Below, in pieces: positions 45,395 through 54,796 of a stretch of DNA of 64,000 bases; within the stretch, counting starts at the first letter, position 1; the number at the start of each line of letters is the position of its first letter. The notes beneath the pieces were generated by a model. That model was given only the letters and a program-made list of their open reading frames with translations. It was not told the DNA's origin and did not search any database. The translations under genes and the position numbers were made by a program. Source of the stretch: Sphingomonas lacunae. Its GTDB lineage: Bacteria; Pseudomonadota; Alphaproteobacteria; Sphingomonadales; Sphingomonadaceae. The stretch is from contig NZ_CP053015.1 of assembly GCF_012979535.1 (NCBI RefSeq), positions 1,488,001 through 1,552,000 on the forward strand. Direction: 5' to 3'.

Positions 45395-46954
45395 ATGACT
45401 GCCGCCGCCGCATCACCAGAGCGTCACCTCGAACAGCCGTTCGGGGACTATACGGCGATCATGGCCGAATGGGCGGCGATCAAGCCTGACGAGCCCGCAT
45501 TGTCCGATGATCATGGCACGATCAGCTGGGCCGAGATGATGGACCGTGTCGATCGCATGGCGGCGGCGATGCAGCGCGATGGTCTGCAACGTGGACAAGC
45601 GGTGGCGATTCTTGGCACCACCGGCATTCCCTATGCGTTGGCCTATCTGGGGGCAATCCGCGCCGGAGGCTGTGCCGCGCCGCTGACCACCAGTGCGACG
45701 CCGACGCAACTCGCCGCGATGATGGCGGACTCCGGCGCGATGCACCTGTTCATTGACGCTGCCAAGGCGGATGATCTGGCTGATCAGCCGCTGCCCGCCA
45801 TGACCCGCATCATGCTCGACGGCGCGCGCGACGGCGCGCCCGGCCTTGACGAGTGGATGGCGCCCGCAGGGTCGAAGCCTGCGCATCGCGCACCCGAAGA
45901 GCGCGACCCCTTCAACATCATCTATTCGAGCGGAACGACCGGCACGCCCAAGGGCATTGTCCACAGCCATATCATGCGCTGGCGACAGGCGGCGGGCGGG
46001 TTCAAATCCATCTATGGCCCGGAATCGCGCTCGCTGCTCTCCACCCCGCTCTATTCCAACACGACGCTGGCGGTGTTCCTGCCGACGATGGTGTGGGGCG
46101 GCCATGCCCGGCTGATGGGCAAATTTGACGCCAAGCGCTGGCTCGAACTCGCCTCGGCCAATCGCATCACCCACACCATGCTGGTGCCGGTGCAATATCA
46201 GCGCCTGCTGCGGCATGATGGTTTCGACAAACATGACTTGTCGTCGATGGAACAGAAATTCTGCACCAGCGCGCCTTTCTCGGCGGAGCTGAAGGGCGAA
46301 GCGGTGCGGCGCTTCCCCGGGACGCTCAACGAGATATACGGTATGACCGAGGGCGGCGTCGTCTGCATGCTGATGGCGCACAAATTCCCCGACAAGCTGC
46401 ACACCGTCGGCCAGCCGTTGCCTGGGCATGAGCTGATCGTGTTGGGCGATGATGACCAGCCGGTGGCGCCGGGGGAAAAGGGCGTGCTGTGCGGCCGCTC
46501 GCCAACAATGATGCTTGGCTACAAGAACCAGCCGGAAAAAACGCGCGAGATGGAATGGCGTGATGCCGAGGGCAATTTGTGGCTCAAGACCGGCGACATC
46601 GGCATTGTCGATGCCGACGGCTTTGTCGAAATTGTCGGTCGCGCCAAAGACATGATCATCTCGGGCGGGTTCAACATCTATCCGGTCGACCTCGAAGCGG
46701 TGCTGCTGGAGGAGCCGGAGGTGGCTGAGGCCGCCGTGGTCGGGGTGCCGTCGGAGCAATGGGGTGAGACACCGGTCGGCTTCATCGTCACGGCGGCGGG
46801 ACAAGAGGTGGATGCCAATGTAATCCTCGCCCGCGTCAACGCCCGCCTCGGCAAGACGCAGCGCCTGTCCGCGCTCCACCTTATCGACGAAATGCCGCGC
46901 AGCCACATCGGCAAATTGCTCAAGACCGAACTCAGGGAGCGATTGGGCTTTTAG
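45395..46954 (+). CDS. AMP-forming acyl-CoA synthetase / ligase
   Basis: Activates a carboxylic acid with ATP and transfers it to CoA. 519 aa from the ATG at 45395, preceded by [12 protein letters not shown]-superfamily motifs: IIYSSGTTGTPKGIVHSH (A3), EIYGMTEGG (A5), LKTGDIGIVDADGFVEIVGR (A7-A8) and the C-terminal Lys in SHIGKLLKTEL (A10). Probably a fatty-acid or aromatic-acid CoA ligase; the substrate cannot be fixed. Not cotranscribed with a visible beta-oxidation gene. Confidence 0.92.
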   Translation: MTAAAASPERHLEQPFGDYTAIMAEWAAIKPDEPALSDDHGTISWAEMMDRVDRMAAAMQRDGLQRGQAVAILGTTGIPYALAYLGAIRAGGCAAPLTTSATPTQLAAMMADSGAMHLFIDAAKADDLADQPLPAMTRIMLDGARDGAPGLDEWMAPAGSKPAHRAPEERDPFNIIYSSGTTGTPKGIVHSHIMRWRQAAGGFKSIYGPESRSLLSTPLYSNTTLAVFLPTMVWGGHARLMGKFDAKRWLELASANRITHTMLVPVQYQRLLRHDGFDKHDLSSMEQKFCTSAPFSAELKGEAVRRFPGTLNEIYGMTEGGVVCMLMAHKFPDKLHTVGQPLPGHELIVLGDDDQPVAPGEKGVLCGRSPTMMLGYKNQPEKTREMEWRDAEGNLWLKTGDIGIVDADGFVEIVGRAKDMIISGGFNIYPVDLEAVLLEEPEVAEAAVVGVPSEQWGETPVGFIVTAAGQEVDANVILARVNARLGKTQRLSALHLIDEMPRSHIGKLLKTELRERLGF

Positions 46955-47101
46955 GGCCGTCCCTTCCGGCCGACCGAAGAGCGAATTTCCTTAACCGCCG
47001 CTGTCAGCCCGGTTCAGCAACGCCCAAGAGCGAATCGTCTAGACCCTCAACCATGGAGCCGCCCCCCTTTCTGGCTCCATCCGAAATGAGGAGTAGAGAC
47101 A

Positions 47102-47701
47102 ATGGCGAACACTGTTGCAAAAACCGCGAAGGCAGCGATGGGTTCGCTGCTGGCTGGCTCGATCCTGCTGACGGCGGTGCCTGCTGCGGCCCAGTATCGC
47201 GGTCATGATCGCTATGACCGCCGCCATGATGGCATCAGCGCTGGCGAGGTGATTGCCGGGGCGGTTGTTCTTGGCGGGCTGGCCGCCATCCTGTCGTCTG
47301 GCAATGACCGTCGCCTGGGTGACCGTTATTATGACCGTGGCGGTGACCGCTATCAGGATGGCTATCACGGTGGTTATGACTGGCAGCGGACAGGTGGTTC
47401 GCGCGGTGCCATCGAACGCTGCGTCAGCGCAGTTGAACGGCGCGGCGGCCGGCGTGATGACATCGACGTCACCCGCATCACCGACGTTGACCGCATCCGT
47501 GGCGGCTATCGCATCGAAGGCCGCGTCGCGGTCGACTATCGCGATGGCTGGCGGGACCGGGGCCGTTGGGACCGTGACGGGCGCGGTGGCCGCTGGGATC
47601 GCGGCGGACGCTGGAACAACAATGGCTATGATGATCGCGGCAGCTTCGCCTGCACCGTCCGCTATGGCCGTGTCGATGATGTGAGGCTGCGCGGCATCTG
47701 A
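47102..47701 (+). CDS. exported Gly/Arg/Asp/Tyr-rich protein
   Basis: 199 aa. A signal peptide ends AAAQ; a second hydrophobic glycine-rich segment ([18 protein letters not shown]) follows, then low-complexity YDRG/RGGRWD-type repeats and a small domain with two Cys ([13 protein letters not shown] and [14 protein letters not shown]). No enzyme motif. Sphingomonads commonly have such proteins; the role is unknown. The 3' terminator at 47728-47758 supports a real single-gene transcript. Confidence 0.78.
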   Translation: MANTVAKTAKAAMGSLLAGSILLTAVPAAAQYRGHDRYDRRHDGISAGEVIAGAVVLGGLAAILSSGNDRRLGDRYYDRGGDRYQDGYHGGYDWQRTGGSRGAIERCVSAVERRGGRRDDIDVTRITDVDRIRGGYRIEGRVAVDYRDGWRDRGRWDRDGRGGRWDRGGRWNNNGYDDRGSFACTVRYGRVDDVRLRGI

Positions 47702-47727
47702 CAGAGCAGCCACGCAGGCCAGCAAGA

Positions 47728-47758
47728 GGCCGCCGGAGGGAGAGCTCCGGCGGCCTTT
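47728..47758 (+). terminator. terminator after the Gly/Arg-rich gene
   Basis: An 11-bp perfect stem (GGCCGCCGGAG with CTCCGGCGGCC), a 6-nt loop, then TTTCC. It lies 27 bp after the stop codon. Confidence 0.88.
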
Positions 47759-47807
47759 CCTTGTGCCTCCCCTTTTCTTTTCGGGCGCGCTTCTTTATCG
47801 GCCCGTC

Positions 47808-49367
47808 ATGAGCATCCAGCCGTCCGACTCCATCCTCATCGTCGATTTCGGGTCACAGGTGACCCAGCTGATTGCCCGGCGCGTTCGCGAAGCCGGTGTC
47901 TATTCCGAAATCGCTCCGTTCAACGCTGCCGAGGCCGCCTTTGAGCGGATGAAGCCCAAGGGCATCATCCTGTCCGGCTCGCCCGCCAGCGTTCCCGCCG
48001 AGGGCAGCCCGCGCGCGCCGCAATGCCTGTTTGACAGCGGCCTTCCGATCCTTGGCATCTGCTATGGCCAGCAGGTCATGAGCCACCAGCTCGGGGGCAC
48101 CGTCCAGCCGGGTGACAGCGGCGAATTTGGCCGCGCCTTCATCGAAGTGTCGGATGATTGCCTATTGTTCGATGGGCTTTGGGACAAGGGGTCACGCCAC
48201 CAGGTGTGGATGAGCCATGGCGACAAGGTCACCGCCTTCGCCCCCGGCTTCCGCGTCGTCGCGACGACCGAGGGCGCACCCTTCGCGATGATCGCCGATG
48301 ATGATCGCAAATATTATGGCACCCAGTTTCACCCCGAAGTGGTCCACACGCCCGATGGCGCCAAGCTGATCGCCAATTTCGTGCACAAGGTCTGCGGCCT
48401 CGCCGGTGACTGGACCATGGCCGAATTTCGCGCGACCAAGGTCGCCGAAATCCGTGAGCAGGTCGGCTCGGGCCGCGTCATTTGCGGCCTGTCAGGCGGG
48501 GTCGACAGCTCGGTCGCCGCGATCCTCATCCATGAAGCGATCGGTGATCAGCTGACCTGCGTGTTCGTTGACCATGGACTGCTCCGCCTCAATGAGCGTG
48601 AGCAGGTCGAAAAGCTGTTCCGCGACCATTACAAGATCCCGCTGGTGGTGGTCGATGCCGAGGCGCGCTTCATGGCCGGCCTCGCCGGAGTCACTGACCC
48701 CGAGAAAAAGCGCAAGTTCATCGGTGGTGAATTCATCGCCGTGTTCGAGGAAGAGGCGAAGAAGCTTGGCGGCGCCGATTTCCTCGCGCAGGGCACCCTC
48801 TACCCTGATGTGATCGAGAGCGTCTCCTTCACCGGCGGCCCCAGCGTGACGATCAAGAGCCATCATAATGTCGGCGGCCTGCCCGAACGCATGAATATGA
48901 AGCTGGTCGAGCCACTGCGCGAACTGTTCAAGGATGAGGTCCGCCTGCTCGGCAAGGAACTCGGCCTCAACGACCTGTTCGTCGGCCGCCACCCCTTCCC
49001 CGGACCGGGTCTCGCCATCCGCATTCCGGGCGAAGTGACCAAGGAACGCTGCGACATCCTGCGCAAGGCCGATGCCGTCTATCTCGACGAAATCCGCAAT
49101 GCGGGTCTCTATGACGCGATCTGGCAGGCATTCGCCGTGCTGCTCCCCGTCCGCACCGTTGGCGTGATGGGCGATGGCCGCACATATGACAGCGTCTGCG
49201 CGCTGCGCGCCGTCACCTCAACCGACGGCATGACCGCCGACATCTACCCCTTCGACGCCGCCTTCCTCTCCCGCTGCGCCACGCGCATCATCAACGAGGT
49301 CAAGGGCATCAACCGCGTGGTCTATGACTATACGTCAAAGCCGCCGGGGACGATTGAGTGGGAGTAG
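47808..49367 (+). CDS. guaA: GMP synthase (glutamine-hydrolysing)
   Basis: Converts XMP to GMP with ATP and glutamine. 519 aa. The class-I glutaminase part has the nucleophile in [11 protein letters not shown] and His-Glu in FHPEVVHTP; the synthetase part has the P-loop [11 protein letters not shown] and the C-terminal dimer domain ending TIEWE. ATG at 47808 fits the family; the frame is open to 47763. The last 10 bases before TAG form the left attachment core of the mobile element, so the last few codons and the stop are element-derived or shared; the protein is intact. Confidence 0.97.
   Translation: MSIQPSDSILIVDFGSQVTQLIARRVREAGVYSEIAPFNAAEAAFERMKPKGIILSGSPASVPAEGSPRAPQCLFDSGLPILGICYGQQVMSHQLGGTVQPGDSGEFGRAFIEVSDDCLLFDGLWDKGSRHQVWMSHGDKVTAFAPGFRVVATTEGAPFAMIADDDRKYYGTQFHPEVVHTPDGAKLIANFVHKVCGLAGDWTMAEFRATKVAEIREQVGSGRVICGLSGGVDSSVAAILIHEAIGDQLTCVFVDHGLLRLNEREQVEKLFRDHYKIPLVVVDAEARFMAGLAGVTDPEKKRKFIGGEFIAVFEEEAKKLGGADFLAQGTLYPDVIESVSFTGGPSVTIKSHHNVGGLPERMNMKLVEPLRELFKDEVRLLGKELGLNDLFVGRHPFPGPGLAIRIPGEVTKERCDILRKADAVYLDEIRNAGLYDAIWQAFAVLLPVRTVGVMGDGRTYDSVCALRAVTSTDGMTADIYPFDAAFLSRCATRIINEVKGINRVVYDYTSKPPGTIEWE
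49356..49365 (+). repeat. attL core of the guaA element
   Basis: GAGTGGGAGT at the end of guaA (codons Glu-Trp-Glu and the first base of TAG). The same 10 bases recur at 59755-59764; with the preceding AT[T/C] the match is 12 of 13. Confidence 0.85.
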
Positions 49368-49551
49368 AATTTGTTTCTAAGTAACTGATATTCAACAGTT
49401 ATTTAGTTACACAAAACTTCCGTGACGCAGAAAAAATCGTTGCTTTCCAGTCCCAGTCTCGCTCAACCTGCACAAAAACCTACACAAACGTGTCACTACT
49501 CTCAAACGTAGGCGACGTTGATGTTTGGCTGAATATGGCTGAGGCTGGCTT
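49368..49551. other. left attachment arm, non-coding, with short repeats
   Basis: 184 bp between guaA and the integrase, AT-rich. It holds AGTTACACAAAA (49405-49416), which recurs identically near the right end (59687-59698), and TCAACCTGCACAA (49463-49475), which recurs inverted at 59589-59601. Related CACAAA words occur at 49468-49477 and 49480-49489. These look like integrase arm-binding sites; the promoter of the integrase must also lie here. Confidence 0.65.
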
Positions 49552-50793
49552 ATGTCACATCGTGCAAAGGAAAATGACAATCGCATCTGGTTGTTCGACA
49601 AGGTCTTGATCGAACGACGGGGCGAATACTGGCACTTCAGAATGTGGCTCGACGGCGAAGGCAAATATGCCCGCGAGAGCTTGAAAACGAAAGTGCTGGA
49701 GACGGCAAAAAAGCGTGCAGAGGAACGCTACATTCAGCTTCGCGCTGATCAGATGGTCGGCAAACGCTACTTCTCGATCACGGCTGAAGAGGGCGTAAAG
49801 CTCTATCTGGAAAGCAAGCAGAAAGAGGTCGAGCTGAAGACGATCACGAAGGGTCGCTATGGCACGGTTTCAACGCATCTCAAGCACTGGCTCGATTACA
49901 TCAAGCGGGACACGAGGCTCAAGGAGCTGGATGCAAACGCTGCGGAAGGCTACTTCGCATATCGCATGAAGAGCAGGAAAACGGGCGTCTCGCATACAAC
50001 GCTGGCGAACGAGCAATGCACGATCAATTCGATGATGGCGTTTCTCTTCCGCAAGAAGGAATCTCTGGTCGAAGCTTTCGAGTTTCCCAAGCTCAGCAAG
50101 TATGAAATCGATAACGAGGCTGTCAGGCGCGCAACGCTGACGAACAAGGAATACAGCGCGCTTACGGTGAAAATGCGATCCTACGTTGATCGCAATGCCA
50201 ACAATCTCGACGACGAAGAATATCTGACACGGGAACTGGCAAGGCACTATGTCTTGATCGCAGCAAACGCTGGGCTTCGCACAGGTGAGCAGCAGCAGCT
50301 ACGCTGGTGCGATGTGAAACTGCTCGATCACGAGCAGGGCGTTGGCATGCAGTCAAAGCTCTTGGCTGAAATCTATGTTCGCAAGGAAACCAGCAAGGTT
50401 CGCAAGGATCGCAAGCTCTATTGCAGGGGCGGTTTCTACTTCCAAAGATGGAAAGAAATCGTGCAGCCGAAATCGGAAACCGATCTGATCTTCAGTCTCG
50501 ATGGGAAAACGCGCATCTCAAACCGAACGATCCTCTACCACTTCCATCGCATGGTGAAGCTTGCGGGTATCGAGAATCACGAAGAGCGCGGCATCGTGCC
50601 ATACAGCTTGCGGCACTTCATGATCACGCAGCGGGTATTGAGCGGGCTGTCGTTTCAGCAGGTGGCGGAAATGTGCGGCACGAGCGACACCGAGATCCGT
50701 AAAACCTACTACCATCTGATCGATGATCGTAGGCTTGCGAATGCTGTGGCTGACTACAAGCGCGACAAAGATGGACGCATCGTTCCGATCTAA
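49552..50793 (+). CDS. tyrosine recombinase / phage-type integrase
   Basis: Probably integrates and excises the element at guaA. 413 aa with an Arg/Lys-rich N-terminal arm-binding part (about 1-75), a core-binding SAM-like domain (75-180) and the catalytic domain. Active-site residues: Arg243 in NAGLRTGEQ, a Lys in RKETSKVRKDRK, Arg354 in PYSLRHF (Tyr replaces the usual His in HxxR), and nucleophile Tyr386 or 387 in RKTYYHL. Start ATG at 49552. First gene of the element, 184 bp from attL, reading inward. Confidence 0.93.
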   Translation: MSHRAKENDNRIWLFDKVLIERRGEYWHFRMWLDGEGKYARESLKTKVLETAKKRAEERYIQLRADQMVGKRYFSITAEEGVKLYLESKQKEVELKTITKGRYGTVSTHLKHWLDYIKRDTRLKELDANAAEGYFAYRMKSRKTGVSHTTLANEQCTINSMMAFLFRKKESLVEAFEFPKLSKYEIDNEAVRRATLTNKEYSALTVKMRSYVDRNANNLDDEEYLTRELARHYVLIAANAGLRTGEQQQLRWCDVKLLDHEQGVGMQSKLLAEIYVRKETSKVRKDRKLYCRGGFYFQRWKEIVQPKSETDLIFSLDGKTRISNRTILYHFHRMVKLAGIENHEERGIVPYSLRHFMITQRVLSGLSFQQVAEMCGTSDTEIRKTYYHLIDDRRLANAVADYKRDKDGRIVPI

Positions 50794-50870
50794 ATATGTC
50801 TCGGTTTAATCAAGTGAGATCGTACAAAATGCCAAAATTTTATGATCAGCAAAGGGAACTGCAATCAATA

Positions 50871-51353
50871 TCATTTCTGTAGCATAAGCCACATCAAAGA
50901 CCCCCGCAGCTCAGCCTCACAGATATTTTCGCTTATAACTTCCCCGACCAAATCAAAATCATCATTTCTGATATCATTGAAAAAGATATTGAAATAAATG
51001 TCCAACTCACGTTCGGCATCATAAAAATATCGATACGTAACAAAAAATTCGATGTTTAATTTTATCTTGTTTTCAAGATATGCATCAGCTTTGACGACAT
51101 TGTTTTTTATATACTTCGCAATGAACATGTTTCCGTGATCATTATTGCTATATAGAAATGTCGATGCCAGTTTTGAATTCGAAATAATAATGAAACTATG
51201 GTGTGTAGTTCCTAAATCGTCATCTTCCGCCTCGAGGTCCTTTATAGTCTCGACGACATAATGCTTGATGTCTGGAAGTTTGTCCCGAATGCCAGACGCG
51301 TTCAGGATCCACAGGGCGAGATCGTCTCCCAAACTTTGAGTTTCAGCAGTCAT
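50871..51353 (-). CDS. hypothetical protein of the island, AT-rich
   Basis: 160 aa, acidic, no recognised domain. It contains long stretches of hydrophobic-polar alternation (SFIIISNSKLASTFLYSN, FFVTYRYFYDAERELDIYF) and ends SLMWLMLQK. The base composition is much more AT-rich than the host and even than the integrase, so it has a distinct origin. Convergent with the integrase, 77 bp apart. Function unknown. Confidence 0.6.
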   Translation of the reverse strand: MTAETQSLGDDLALWILNASGIRDKLPDIKHYVVETIKDLEAEDDDLGTTHHSFIIISNSKLASTFLYSNNDHGNMFIAKYIKNNVVKADAYLENKIKLNIEFFVTYRYFYDAERELDIYFNIFFNDIRNDDFDLVGEVISENICEAELRGSLMWLMLQK

Positions 51354-51453
51354 GCCTTGAGTCCTCTCGTTGCATGCTGGGTTTCAGCACAAGGATAGGC
51401 CCCGATCAATCGACCACCCAACAGATAAAGTTGCATCGATTCGTAGCGCATTG

Positions 51454-51756
51454 TCAGACCAGTTCCAGCTCGGCTGCGTCAGCGTTTACGATCTCTTGGC
51501 ATCGCTGGCTGAGTGCGAGAAACTGATCAGCGACATGGGCATGGGCTGGCGATTGACGGATGAACTGACTGGCTTGCTGTAATCTGCTGGCACAGATGGC
51601 AACGACACCCAGTGTCGGCTCTGTTTGCTTGAAACGCAGACCACGAAGATAGCTTTCGCATTGCCCAAGCCAGTCTATGCTGAAATCTGCTTCGGTGCTG
51701 ACGATGCCCTTGTGCTTCAAAAAATCATAAATCTCCATAATTAGATGTTTTTTCAT
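51454..51756 (-). CDS. small protein with conserved WLG-YLRGLR motif, unknown function
   Basis: 100 aa. The first half, IYDFLKHKGIVSTEADFSIDW followed by LGQCESYLRGLRF (given in two parts), resembles a small proteobacterial family of mobile elements (possibly DUF6626; from memory, unverified) that has a helix-turn-helix look. The second half is helical with no motif. ATG at 51756 has a GGAAGAGGA ribosome site, the same site as used by the gene at 56551. Confidence 0.55.
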   Translation of the reverse strand: MKKHLIMEIYDFLKHKGIVSTEADFSIDWLGQCESYLRGLRFKQTEPTLGVVAICASRLQQASQFIRQSPAHAHVADQFLALSQRCQEIVNADAAELELV

Positions 51757-52414
51757 CGTTTTCCTCTTCCTGTGCTAAATAAACATGTCGATATGCTGCG
51801 AGAGAGGAATGCAGTGTATTTATCTGCACATAGGGGCCTCGTAAAAAGCGAGGAGATTGCCAGCTTGCTGTAGCCGTCGGATCTCGCTGCCCTTTCACGC
51901 TTTAGCAGAGGCTGTGACAAAAACAGTATCGAGCGCATCTCTCTGCGCAAGATGCAGGAGCAGGATCGGGGCTGTGGCGACATGGCGACCTGCATGTGTC
52001 ATGATCGTAATTAGCTGGCGGTCATGACATTGCGTTGTGAAATCCATCGCGCGTTTGAGGTGACAGCATAACCCCACCTCCCAAACTCTGGTGCGCGCGC
52101 AGCTAGTGGCGACACCCATGCGAACGCTGGGGAGCTATGATGGGGCGTAAGCCCCATTGTGGCTCAACCAATCGAATGCCCCCAAACGAATATGAAGATA
52201 ATTGCGATGAGGGTTGCGCAGAAACCCGAAATCGCAAGCGTTGATGCGACAGCAGAGACGCTGATCAGTGCCGATAAGAAATAGCTGAAAGTTTATGAAA
52301 AACAGTCAGGTCACTGGAAGCCAAAGATAATAATCTGGTACGAAATCGGTAGGACCAAGTCACTGATTAATTTATAGTTCTCTCGTCACATAAGTTTATG
52401 AGAGACAGGCAAAA
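51757..52414. other. 658-bp region of the island without a supported gene
   Basis: AT-rich. Near its left end the words TGTGCTAAATAAACA (51771-51785) and TGTATTTATCTGCACA (51815-51830) form an imperfect inverted repeat upstream of the small gene at 51756 and could be an operator. A minus-strand reading at about 52162-52280 would encode a hydrophobic segment, but it has no start codon. Nothing else is recognisable. It is large enough for a small RNA. Confidence 0.4.
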
Positions 52415-52981
52415 ATGGCAAAAGCGAAGGTTCTCACGAAGGACGAAATCAAGCGTGTGATGCGTATCGCGGAGACAGGGAATAACGGTCTTCGTGACCG
52501 TGTCGCATTGTCGCTCAGCATCATGGCGGGAATGCGTGTCGGGGAAATCGCTGCGCTGACGATCGGCGATGTGCGTGGTCTCGATGGTAAGGCTGTCTCA
52601 GTCATCAATCTCAGCAAGCATCAGACGAAGGGAAATCGTGCACGGCGCGTGTTCGTCTCTGACGAGCTGCGAAAGCTCCTGACCCAGTATCTTTCTGTCA
52701 TTGTCGATCTGGACGACAGCAGGGCGCTCATTCGTAGCTCACGCACTGGTGGGCACTTCAGCAACGTCAGTTTGAGCCTTCGCTTCAAAGCGATCTACAA
52801 GGCAGCAGGCATCAAGACGAGCAGTCATTCAGGGCGCAGGACGTTTGCCACGAGGCTGAACGCAGCAGGTATCGGTATGCGCACGATTCAGAACGCTCTG
52901 GGACATGCCAGCATTCAGACCACGGCTCTCTACTGCGATGTCAGTGATGATCAGCTGGCGAATGCGGTCAACGCGATCTGA
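52415..52981 (+). CDS. compact tyrosine recombinase, catalytic domain only
   Basis: 188 aa with no N-terminal core-binding domain: the catalytic domain starts almost at once (KVLTKDEIKRVMRIAE). All active-site residues are present: Arg41 in AGMRVGEIAAL, Lys72 in KHQTKGNRARR, His138 and Arg141 in SHSGRRTFATRL, His164 in ALGHASIQTT and Tyr173 in ALYCDV. So it should be chemically competent but must bind DNA differently or with a partner. Possible roles: a second recombination step, an excision or inversion function, or resolution of dimers. A clear AGAGACAGG ribosome site is weak; the ATG at 52415 follows it. Confidence 0.88.
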   Translation: MAKAKVLTKDEIKRVMRIAETGNNGLRDRVALSLSIMAGMRVGEIAALTIGDVRGLDGKAVSVINLSKHQTKGNRARRVFVSDELRKLLTQYLSVIVDLDDSRALIRSSRTGGHFSNVSLSLRFKAIYKAAGIKTSSHSGRRTFATRLNAAGIGMRTIQNALGHASIQTTALYCDVSDDQLANAVNAI

Positions 52982-52989
52982 CGGGGAGC

Positions 52990-53190
52990 ATGGACATGTA
53001 TCACAATCGGCAGTGGGTCGTGATGGTGCGCTACAAGGACGAGCCTGGGGCTGGCATCGCGAAGCAGATCATCACGGCATCGAGCGAGATTGAGGCGTTG
53101 GCGATGGCGAGGGGGATCTACGGGAACCTGCTCGTGCCGAATGCGGTCGTTCCTGCGGGAAGCCAAACCTGCTTGTCGTCACTGGGATGA
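52990..53190 (+). CDS. small orphan protein downstream of the compact recombinase
   Basis: 66 aa, GGGAG 5 bp before the ATG at 52990 (a second ATG at 52996). Sequence includes QWVVMVRYKDEP and ITASSEIEALAMARGIYG, which looks like a small alpha/beta fold. It starts 8 bp after the recombinase stop and is probably cotranscribed. No known family. Confidence 0.5.
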   Translation: MDMYHNRQWVVMVRYKDEPGAGIAKQIITASSEIEALAMARGIYGNLLVPNAVVPAGSQTCLSSLG

Positions 53191-53356
53191 AAACACCAGC
53201 ATAGACGTGAGGGATGCCACCATAAGCCACAAGGGGGAGCGACCGCCACATTGTCCTTACCCCCTTCACCAGCTAAGAGACTTAGAAGTTGCTGCAAGCG
53301 ATTGGAACATCGCTGGAGCTTAATGCATTGGATATATTGTGCAAAATATAAGCTTG
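53191..53356. promoter_or_regulatory. promoter region of the methyltransferase with an imperfect palindrome
   Basis: Within this stretch, 53333-53350 reads as an 18-bp near-palindrome: arms TATATT and AATATA around a TGCA-centred core (16 of 18 positions symmetrical). It overlaps the possible GTG start at 53339. A methyltransferase or controller protein could bind it to balance expression of the restriction-modification pair; no separate C-protein gene is seen. Confidence 0.45.
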
Positions 53357-54796
53357 ATGTCTGGCGACCATCTAGGAAAGAGCCAAAATGCCCACCTTCT
53401 CGCTGAAGCGCGCGATGCAGCAAGTTCGCTTGAAGCAGATTTTAGCACGCGCCTTCAAGTGAACCGCGACTTAAAGCGATCCTTGGTCAGCTTTCAAGCA
53501 AACAAGGCGGAACCGATCTATCGGTGGTTCAAATATCGAGAGGGCTTTTCCAAGTCACTCATTGAATACATAATTGATCACTCAGGCTTAGAAAATCCAG
53601 CTCGGGTGCTGGATCCATTCGCAGGCACTGGTGCAACGTGCTTTGTTGCAACCCAATACGGATTTGATGCAATAGGGATTGAGCTACTCCCAGTTGGTAG
53701 TCATTTTATACGTTTGCGAAACGAAATTGATAAAATCCCAAGTGCAAAAATCATCGAATGGTTGGATGACATAAGTGAAGGAAAACCGTGGGATCAGCAC
53801 AATGATGCGACGCCATTCGAACATTTAAACATTACTGCAGGTGCTTTTTCGAACGATACTGAGATTGAACTTTCAAAGTATCGCACATGGTGCGCGGCTC
53901 ACAATCACCCTAAATCGCTTTTTCTCGATTTTATAGCTTACAGCTTACTTGAGGATATCAGCTATACGAGGAAGGACGGTCAATATCTTCGTTGGGATCA
54001 CAGATCACCTCGCGTGAAATTGCGAGGGAATTTTGATAAAGGAAAGATATACGAATTCGCTGAGGCCATTCATAAGAAGGCTTCATCTATCCGCATGGAC
54101 CTCACCGATGAATCCATGGACCTTTTTGATTTGCAAAGGGGCGATAATTTTCGCGGAAACTTCCATCTGTTTGAGGGTAGCAACTTTGAGGTCATGGAAA
54201 AGATCGACAAAGAATCGATTGATCTTGTTATTACCTCGCCGCCTTATTGCAATCGCTATGATTATACCCGCACATACGCACTCGAACTGGCATACCTTGG
54301 CTGTGACGAAGCTAAAGTCAGGCAGTTACGCCAACAACTGTTGAGCTGCACTGTTGAAAATCGCCCAAAAGATCTGAAAGGGGTTGTAAATAGCGAAGCG
54401 TTGGATCGCGCGACCAAAGCGTTTAATAGCAATTCTAGTCTGCAAAAAGCTTTAGCGTTTCTCGAAGCAGAGGCTGCCGTTGGCAATTTGAATAATAACG
54501 GAATCGTCAAGATGGTTCGTGGTTATTTTTTCGAAATGGCAGTCCACATTTCACAATTAGCGCAAGTGATGAAGCCGAGTGGCCTCGTTTACATGGTGAA
54601 TGACAACGTTAGATATAATGGACTCGACATACCAGTCGACTGCATCCTTTCAGATTTTGCCGAAAAAATGGGGTTCATTTGCAAGAAGATTTGGGTTTTG
54701 CCAATGGGAAAGGGTAATAGCTCTCAGCAGATGAAAGCACACGGTCGGTCCGAATTGAGGAAATGCGTTTATATTTGGGAGCGGCAAGACTCATAA
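53357..54796 (+). CDS. DNA methyltransferase of a type II R-M system (probably N4-cytosine, M.AvaI-like)
   Basis: Methylates a specific DNA site. 479 aa from the ATG at 53357 (485 aa if the GTG at 53339 is used). The SAM-binding motif I, LDPFAGTGATC, is near residue 85-95, and the catalytic TSPPYCNRYDY (motif IV) comes about 200 residues later, with the target-recognition region between. TSPPY is typical of N4-cytosine enzymes. The downstream convergent gene encodes an AvaI/BsoBI-like endonuclease, and 480-odd residues is the length I recall for M.AvaI, so the pair probably acts at CYCGRG; the site is an inference. Confidence 0.87.
   Translation: MSGDHLGKSQNAHLLAEARDAASSLEADFSTRLQVNRDLKRSLVSFQANKAEPIYRWFKYREGFSKSLIEYIIDHSGLENPARVLDPFAGTGATCFVATQYGFDAIGIELLPVGSHFIRLRNEIDKIPSAKIIEWLDDISEGKPWDQHNDATPFEHLNITAGAFSNDTEIELSKYRTWCAAHNHPKSLFLDFIAYSLLEDISYTRKDGQYLRWDHRSPRVKLRGNFDKGKIYEFAEAIHKKASSIRMDLTDESMDLFDLQRGDNFRGNFHLFEGSNFEVMEKIDKESIDLVITSPPYCNRYDYTRTYALELAYLGCDEAKVRQLRQQLLSCTVENRPKDLKGVVNSEALDRATKAFNSNSSLQKALAFLEAEAAVGNLNNNGIVKMVRGYFFEMAVHISQLAQVMKPSGLVYMVNDNVRYNGLDIPVDCILSDFAEKMGFICKKIWVLPMGKGNSSQQMKAHGRSELRKCVYIWERQDS

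Noticed and set aside
45413-46906. 497-codon minus-strand frame across the acyl-CoA synthetase
   Set aside because: Antisense shadow; the plus strand has a complete set of ANL motifs.
46977-47035. Ten-base direct repeat AAGAGCGAAT before the Gly/Arg-rich gene
   Set aside because: Two copies 49 bp apart with no further symmetry; could be chance.
51753-52119. Two minus-strand frames of 80 and 74 codons in the island gap
   Set aside because: No ribosome site, no family, Ser/Arg/Cys-rich chance-like translations.
52162-52280. Minus-strand reading with a strongly hydrophobic helix
   Set aside because: The frame opens after a stop without any usable start codon, so I do not call a membrane or holin-like gene.
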